A DNA stretch of 64,000 nt, taken from Klebsiella sp. RIT-PI-d (lineage in GTDB: Bacteria > Pseudomonadota > Gammaproteobacteria > Enterobacterales > Enterobacteriaceae). The translations under genes were made by a program, and so were the position numbers. This document shows, piece by piece, positions 60,521 to 64,000 of the stretch; within the stretch, counting starts at the first letter, position 1; every line of letters starts with the position of its first letter. The stretch covers positions 372,001 to 436,000 of the forward strand of contig NZ_LGIT01000003.1 in NCBI RefSeq assembly GCF_001187865.1, written 5' to 3'. Under the pieces are notes generated by a model. That model was not told the origin of the DNA. It was given only the letters and a program-made list of their open reading frames with translations, and did no database searches.

Positions 60521-63208
60521 TTATGCGATGGTACGTTGAATCTCGATAATCTCGAACACTTCGATCATATCGCCAACGCGAACGTCGTTGTAGTTCTTAA
60601 CGCCGATACCACATTCCATACCGTTACGGACTTCGTTAACGTCATCTTTGAAGCGGCGCAGGGATTCCAGCTCGCCTTCATAGATAACCACGTTGTCGCG
60701 CAGAACGCGGATTGGGTTATGACGTTTAATCGTACCTTCAGTCACCATGCAGCCTGCGATAGCGCCGAATTTCGGTGATTTGAACACGTCACGAACTTCA
60801 GCCAGACCAATGATCTGCTGTTTCAGCTCCGGAGACAGCATACCGCTCATTGCTGCTTTCACTTCGTCAATCAGGTGATAGATGACGGAGTAGTAACGCA
60901 GATCCAGGCTTTCAGCTTCGATAACTTTACGTGCAGACGCATCGGCACGAACGTTAAAGCCAACCAGGATAGCATTTGACGCAGCAGCCAGCGTTGCGTC
61001 GGTTTCGGTGATCCCACCGACGCCGGAACCGATGATCCGTACTTTCACTTCTTCAGTAGACAGTTTCAGTAAGGAATCGGCGATCGCTTCTACAGAACCC
61101 TGAACGTCCGCTTTCAGTACGACGTTCACTTCGTGAACTTCGCCTTCGGTCATGTTAGCGAACATGTTCTCAAGTTTAGATTTCTGCTGACGTGCCAGCT
61201 TAACTTCACGGAATTTGCCCTGACGATACAGTGCCACTTCGCGTGCTTTTTTCTCGTCACGTACTACGGTAACTTCATCACCCGCCGCCGGAACACCGGA
61301 CAGACCGAGGATTTCTACCGGGATAGACGGACCCGCTTCCAGCACTTCCTGACCCAGTTCGTTACGCATTGCACGAACACGGCCATATTCAAAGCCACAC
61401 AGTACGATATCGCCCTTATTCAGGGTACCTTCACGTACCAGTACCGTCGCTACCGGGCCACGGCCTTTGTCGAGGAAGGATTCGATAACGGCACCGCTTG
61501 CCATACCCTTACGGATGGCTTTCAGCTCCAGAACTTCAGCCTGCAACAGGATAGCGTTCAGCAGGTCATCAATACCGGTACCTGCTTTTGCCGAAACCGG
61601 GATGAACTGCGACTCACCGCCCCACTCTTCCGGCATAACGCCGTACTGAGACAGTTCGTTCTTAACGCGATCCATATCCGCTTCTGGCTTATCGATTTTG
61701 TTAACGGCAACAACCATCGGCACCTGCGCTGCTTTCGCATGCTGGATAGCTTCGATAGTCTGCGGCATCACGCCATCGTCTGCTGCAACAACCAGAACAA
61801 CGATATCCGTTGCCTGCGCACCGCGAGCACGCATAGAGGTAAACGCGGCGTGTCCCGGGGTATCCAGGAAGGTGATCATCCCGTTGTCAGTTTCAACGTG
61901 GTATGCACCGATATGCTGAGTAATGCCACCCGCTTCGCCAGAGGCGACTTTCGTTGAACGAATGTAGTCCAGCAGAGAGGTTTTACCGTGGTCAACGTGA
62001 CCCATGATGGTCACAACCGGTGCGCGCGGTTCAGCCGCAGCACCGGTGTCACGATCGCTCATCAGCGCTTCTTCCAGTTCGTTTTCACGACGCAGGATAA
62101 CCTTGTGGCCCATTTCTTCAGCAACCAGCTGTGCGGTTTCCTGATCGATGACCTGGTTGATGGTCGCCATTGCGCCCAGTTTCATCATCGCTTTGATGAC
62201 CTGAGAGCCTTTGACCGCCATTTTGTTGGCTAAATCGCCAACGGTGATGGTTTCGCCAATCACAACGTCACGGTTAACAACCTGAGCTGGTTTCTGGAAG
62301 CCCTGCTGCAGAGAAGAACCTTTACGCTTGCCGCCTTTACCGCCACGAACCGCAGCACGCGCTTCTTCACGATCGGCTTTAGATTCAGCGTGTTTATTCC
62401 CTTTTTTCACCGGACGTGCTGCTTTCGCAGGGCGGCTACGGGTGCTACGGCCACCTTCAACTTCACGGTCGTTTTCGTCTTCAGCCTGACGAGCATGCTG
62501 AGAGGTCGTCACATGATAATCGCTGGTATCCTCAGTCGGTTCAGCGTTAGTCACACCATTCTTCTCGTTTTCTTCGGCCATACGGCGCGCTTCTTCCGCT
62601 ACGCGGCGAGCTTCTTCTTCAAGCTTACGGCGTGACTCTTCTTCCGCTTTACGCTTCAGTTCAGCAGCTTCATTTTCACGGCGGGCTTTCTCGGACTGGG
62701 CGGTTTTTGTCATATCGTCTTGTTGGTTGCTCACTTTGTCTTTTTCCGCAGCTTCACGTTTCGCTTTGTCAGCGGCTTCACGTTTCGCTTGTTCTGCGGC
62801 CTCACGTTCGGCTTTTTGTTGCGCCTCGCGTTTAGCAGTTTCTTCTGCTTCACGACGGGCTTGCTCTTCCGCTTCACGCTGCGCCTGCTCTTCCGCAGCA
62901 AGGCGTTCAGCCTCTTGCGGATCGCGTTTCACAAAGGTGCGTGTCTTGCGGACTTCGATTTGTACCGATTTACTTTTTCCACCGGTACCGGGAATATTAA
63001 GTGTACTGCGCGTTTTGCGCTGCAGCGTCAACTTATCTGGCGCTGAGCCGCTTTCACGGTTCTGATGTGCCAGTAACGTCTGTTTTTCTTGCGCGGTCAC
63101 AGAGTCATCAGCGGATTTGCGGATACCTGCATCAGCGAGTTGCTGTACCAGGCGATCAACGGAAATCTGCTTCTCTGCGGCCAGCGCTTTTACGGTTACA
63201 TCTGTCAT
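60521..63208 (-). CDS. infB: Translation initiation factor IF-2
   Basis: IF-2 brings fMet-tRNA to the 30S subunit and promotes subunit joining. The 895-residue product (E. coli 890) has an IF2N domain (about residues 1-50), a highly charged repetitive helix (about 95-240, units such as EAxxKREA), then the G domain with GHVDHGKTS and NKID, and C-terminal domains that bind tRNA. In-frame internal starts GTG (62732-62734, codon 159) and ATG (62711-62713, codon 166) correspond to the known IF2-2/IF2-3 starts of E. coli. Confidence 0.97.
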   Translation of the reverse strand: MTDVTVKALAAEKQISVDRLVQQLADAGIRKSADDSVTAQEKQTLLAHQNRESGSAPDKLTLQRKTRSTLNIPGTGGKSKSVQIEVRKTRTFVKRDPQEAERLAAEEQAQREAEEQARREAEETAKREAQQKAEREAAEQAKREAADKAKREAAEKDKVSNQQDDMTKTAQSEKARRENEAAELKRKAEEESRRKLEEEARRVAEEARRMAEENEKNGVTNAEPTEDTSDYHVTTSQHARQAEDENDREVEGGRSTRSRPAKAARPVKKGNKHAESKADREEARAAVRGGKGGKRKGSSLQQGFQKPAQVVNRDVVIGETITVGDLANKMAVKGSQVIKAMMKLGAMATINQVIDQETAQLVAEEMGHKVILRRENELEEALMSDRDTGAAAEPRAPVVTIMGHVDHGKTSLLDYIRSTKVASGEAGGITQHIGAYHVETDNGMITFLDTPGHAAFTSMRARGAQATDIVVLVVAADDGVMPQTIEAIQHAKAAQVPMVVAVNKIDKPEADMDRVKNELSQYGVMPEEWGGESQFIPVSAKAGTGIDDLLNAILLQAEVLELKAIRKGMASGAVIESFLDKGRGPVATVLVREGTLNKGDIVLCGFEYGRVRAMRNELGQEVLEAGPSIPVEILGLSGVPAAGDEVTVVRDEKKAREVALYRQGKFREVKLARQQKSKLENMFANMTEGEVHEVNVVLKADVQGSVEAIADSLLKLSTEEVKVRIIGSGVGGITETDATLAAASNAILVGFNVRADASARKVIEAESLDLRYYSVIYHLIDEVKAAMSGMLSPELKQQIIGLAEVRDVFKSPKFGAIAGCMVTEGTIKRHNPIRVLRDNVVIYEGELESLRRFKDDVNEVRNGMECGIGVKNYNDVRVGDMIEVFEIIEIQRTIA

Positions 63209-63232
63209 GCTGTTCCTTCCTGCTACAGTTTA

Positions 63233-64000
63233 TTACGCTTCGTCGCCGAACCAGCAAATATTACGGGCAGCCATAATCAGCTCACCGGCTTTTTCGTCGG
63301 TCAACCCTTCGATATCAGCCAGATCATCAATGCCCTGCTCAGCGAGATCTTCCAGCGTACAAACACCACGGGCCGCAAGTTTGAACGCCATATCACGATC
63401 CAATCCTTCCAGATTTAGCAGATCGTCAGCCGGTTTGTTATCACCCAGACTTTCTGCCTGAGCCTGCGCCAGTGTGGCCAGTGCGGTTTTAGCGCGCTCG
63501 CGCAGTGTTTCAACGGTCTGTTCGTCGAGGCCGTCGATTTCCAGCAGTTCTTTCATTGGCACGTAGGCCAGTTCTTCCAGAGTCGCAAATCCTTCTTCAA
63601 CCAGCAAGGTTGCGAAATCTTCATCAATATCAAGATACTGGGTGAAGGTGTCGATGGCCGCATGCGCTTCAGCCTGATGCTTAGCCTGCAGGTCATCAAC
63701 GGTCATTACGTTAAGTTCCCAGCCGCTCAGCTGTGAAGCCAGACGTACGTTCTGGCCGTTACGGCCAATCGCCTGTGCCAGGTTACCCGCTTCAACTGCG
63801 ATATCCATCGTATGTTTGTCTTCATCAACAACGATAGACGCGACGTCGGCCGGAGCCATGGCATTAATAACGAACTGCGCCGGATTATCATCCCACAATA
63901 CGATATCAATACGCTCGCCGCCCAGCTCAGTTGAAACCGCCTGAACGCGTGCGCCACGCATCCCGACACACGCACCGACCGGGTCGATACGCTTATCATT
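63233..64000 (-). CDS. nusA: Transcription elongation/termination factor NusA, C-terminal part
   Basis: NusA binds RNA polymerase and modulates pausing, termination and antitermination. Only the last 256 residues are in the window, starting within [14 protein letters not shown] (KH1 region) and running through KH2 ([20 protein letters not shown]) and the two acidic repeat domains to the end at GDEA. The 5' part lies beyond the window edge. It is 24 bases before infB, as in the E. coli rimP-nusA-infB operon. Confidence 0.97.
   Translation of the reverse strand, partial: NDKRIDPVGACVGMRGARVQAVSTELGGERIDIVLWDDNPAQFVINAMAPADVASIVVDEDKHTMDIAVEAGNLAQAIGRNGQNVRLASQLSGWELNVMTVDDLQAKHQAEAHAAIDTFTQYLDIDEDFATLLVEEGFATLEELAYVPMKELLEIDGLDEQTVETLRERAKTALATLAQAQAESLGDNKPADDLLNLEGLDRDMAFKLAARGVCTLEDLAEQGIDDLADIEGLTDEKAGELIMAARNICWFGDEA

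Noticed and set aside
61133-61957. 274-codon plus-strand open frame antisense to infB
   Set aside because: It follows from the codon bias of infB on the opposite strand. The product is unlike any family I know.

Overview
The window is a chromosomal segment of an enteric bacterium (Enterobacteriaceae). Most proteins can be aligned from memory almost residue for residue with Escherichia coli K-12 proteins (UxaC, YqjA, TdcE, LpoA, DeaD, PNPase, IF2). Gene order also follows the E. coli uxaC-exuT to nusA region. Accessory content differs from K-12: an intact galactitol (gat) operon and a heme-uptake (hmu) cluster lie between garD and rsmI, where K-12 carries prlF-yhaV and the aga/kba genes. This layout suggests Citrobacter or a close relative of Salmonella. 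The species call is inference, because no rRNA or other marker is present.

Layout. (1) 1-3520: hexuronate uptake and control, with uxaC (5' part only), divergent exuT and exuR. (2) 3853-8205: envelope and stress genes yqjA-mzrA, yqjC-yqjD-yqjE-yqjK, yqjF, yqjG. (3) 8251-12032: an extra YiaK-like reductase, then yhaH, yhaJ, yhaK, yhaL. (4) 12088-19017: tdcABCDE, anaerobic threonine/serine degradation, lacking tdcF, tdcG and the neighbouring cyuA/cyuP genes. (5) 19567-26257: rnpB (RNase P RNA) and the galactarate/glucarate genes garPLRK with divergent garD. (6) 26374-32457: hmuRSTUV on the minus strand, with a divergent SelW-like CxxC protein and a Fur-box match between them. (7) 33192-39590: gatYZABCD and gatR. 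(8) 39658-51772: rsmI, lpoA, yraN, diaA, dolP, yraQ, yraR, yhbO, yhbP, yhbQ, yhbS, yhbT, ubiU, ubiV, yhbW. (9) 51804-64000: mtr, deaD with its small upstream gene yrbN, nlpI, pnp, rpsO, truB, rbfA, infB and the 3' part of nusA.

How the parts work together: four sugar-acid/polyol or amino-acid catabolic modules (exu/uxa, gar, gat, tdc) sit beside the conserved translation/RNA-decay cluster nusA-infB-rbfA-truB-rpsO-pnp-nlpI-deaD and the cell-envelope cluster lpoA-dolP. Candidate CRP sites can be read in front of exuT, tdcA and garD. The hmu genes look like one iron-regulated heme import unit.

No tRNA, rRNA, CRISPR array, prophage or insertion sequence was recognised. The least ordinary features are the hmu cluster with its atypical receptor and divergent SelW-like gene, a 13-bp inverted repeat that could mask the yhbW ribosome binding site, the structured exuT leader, and repeated motifs in the gar and gat promoter regions. 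I saw no wholly new multi-gene system.
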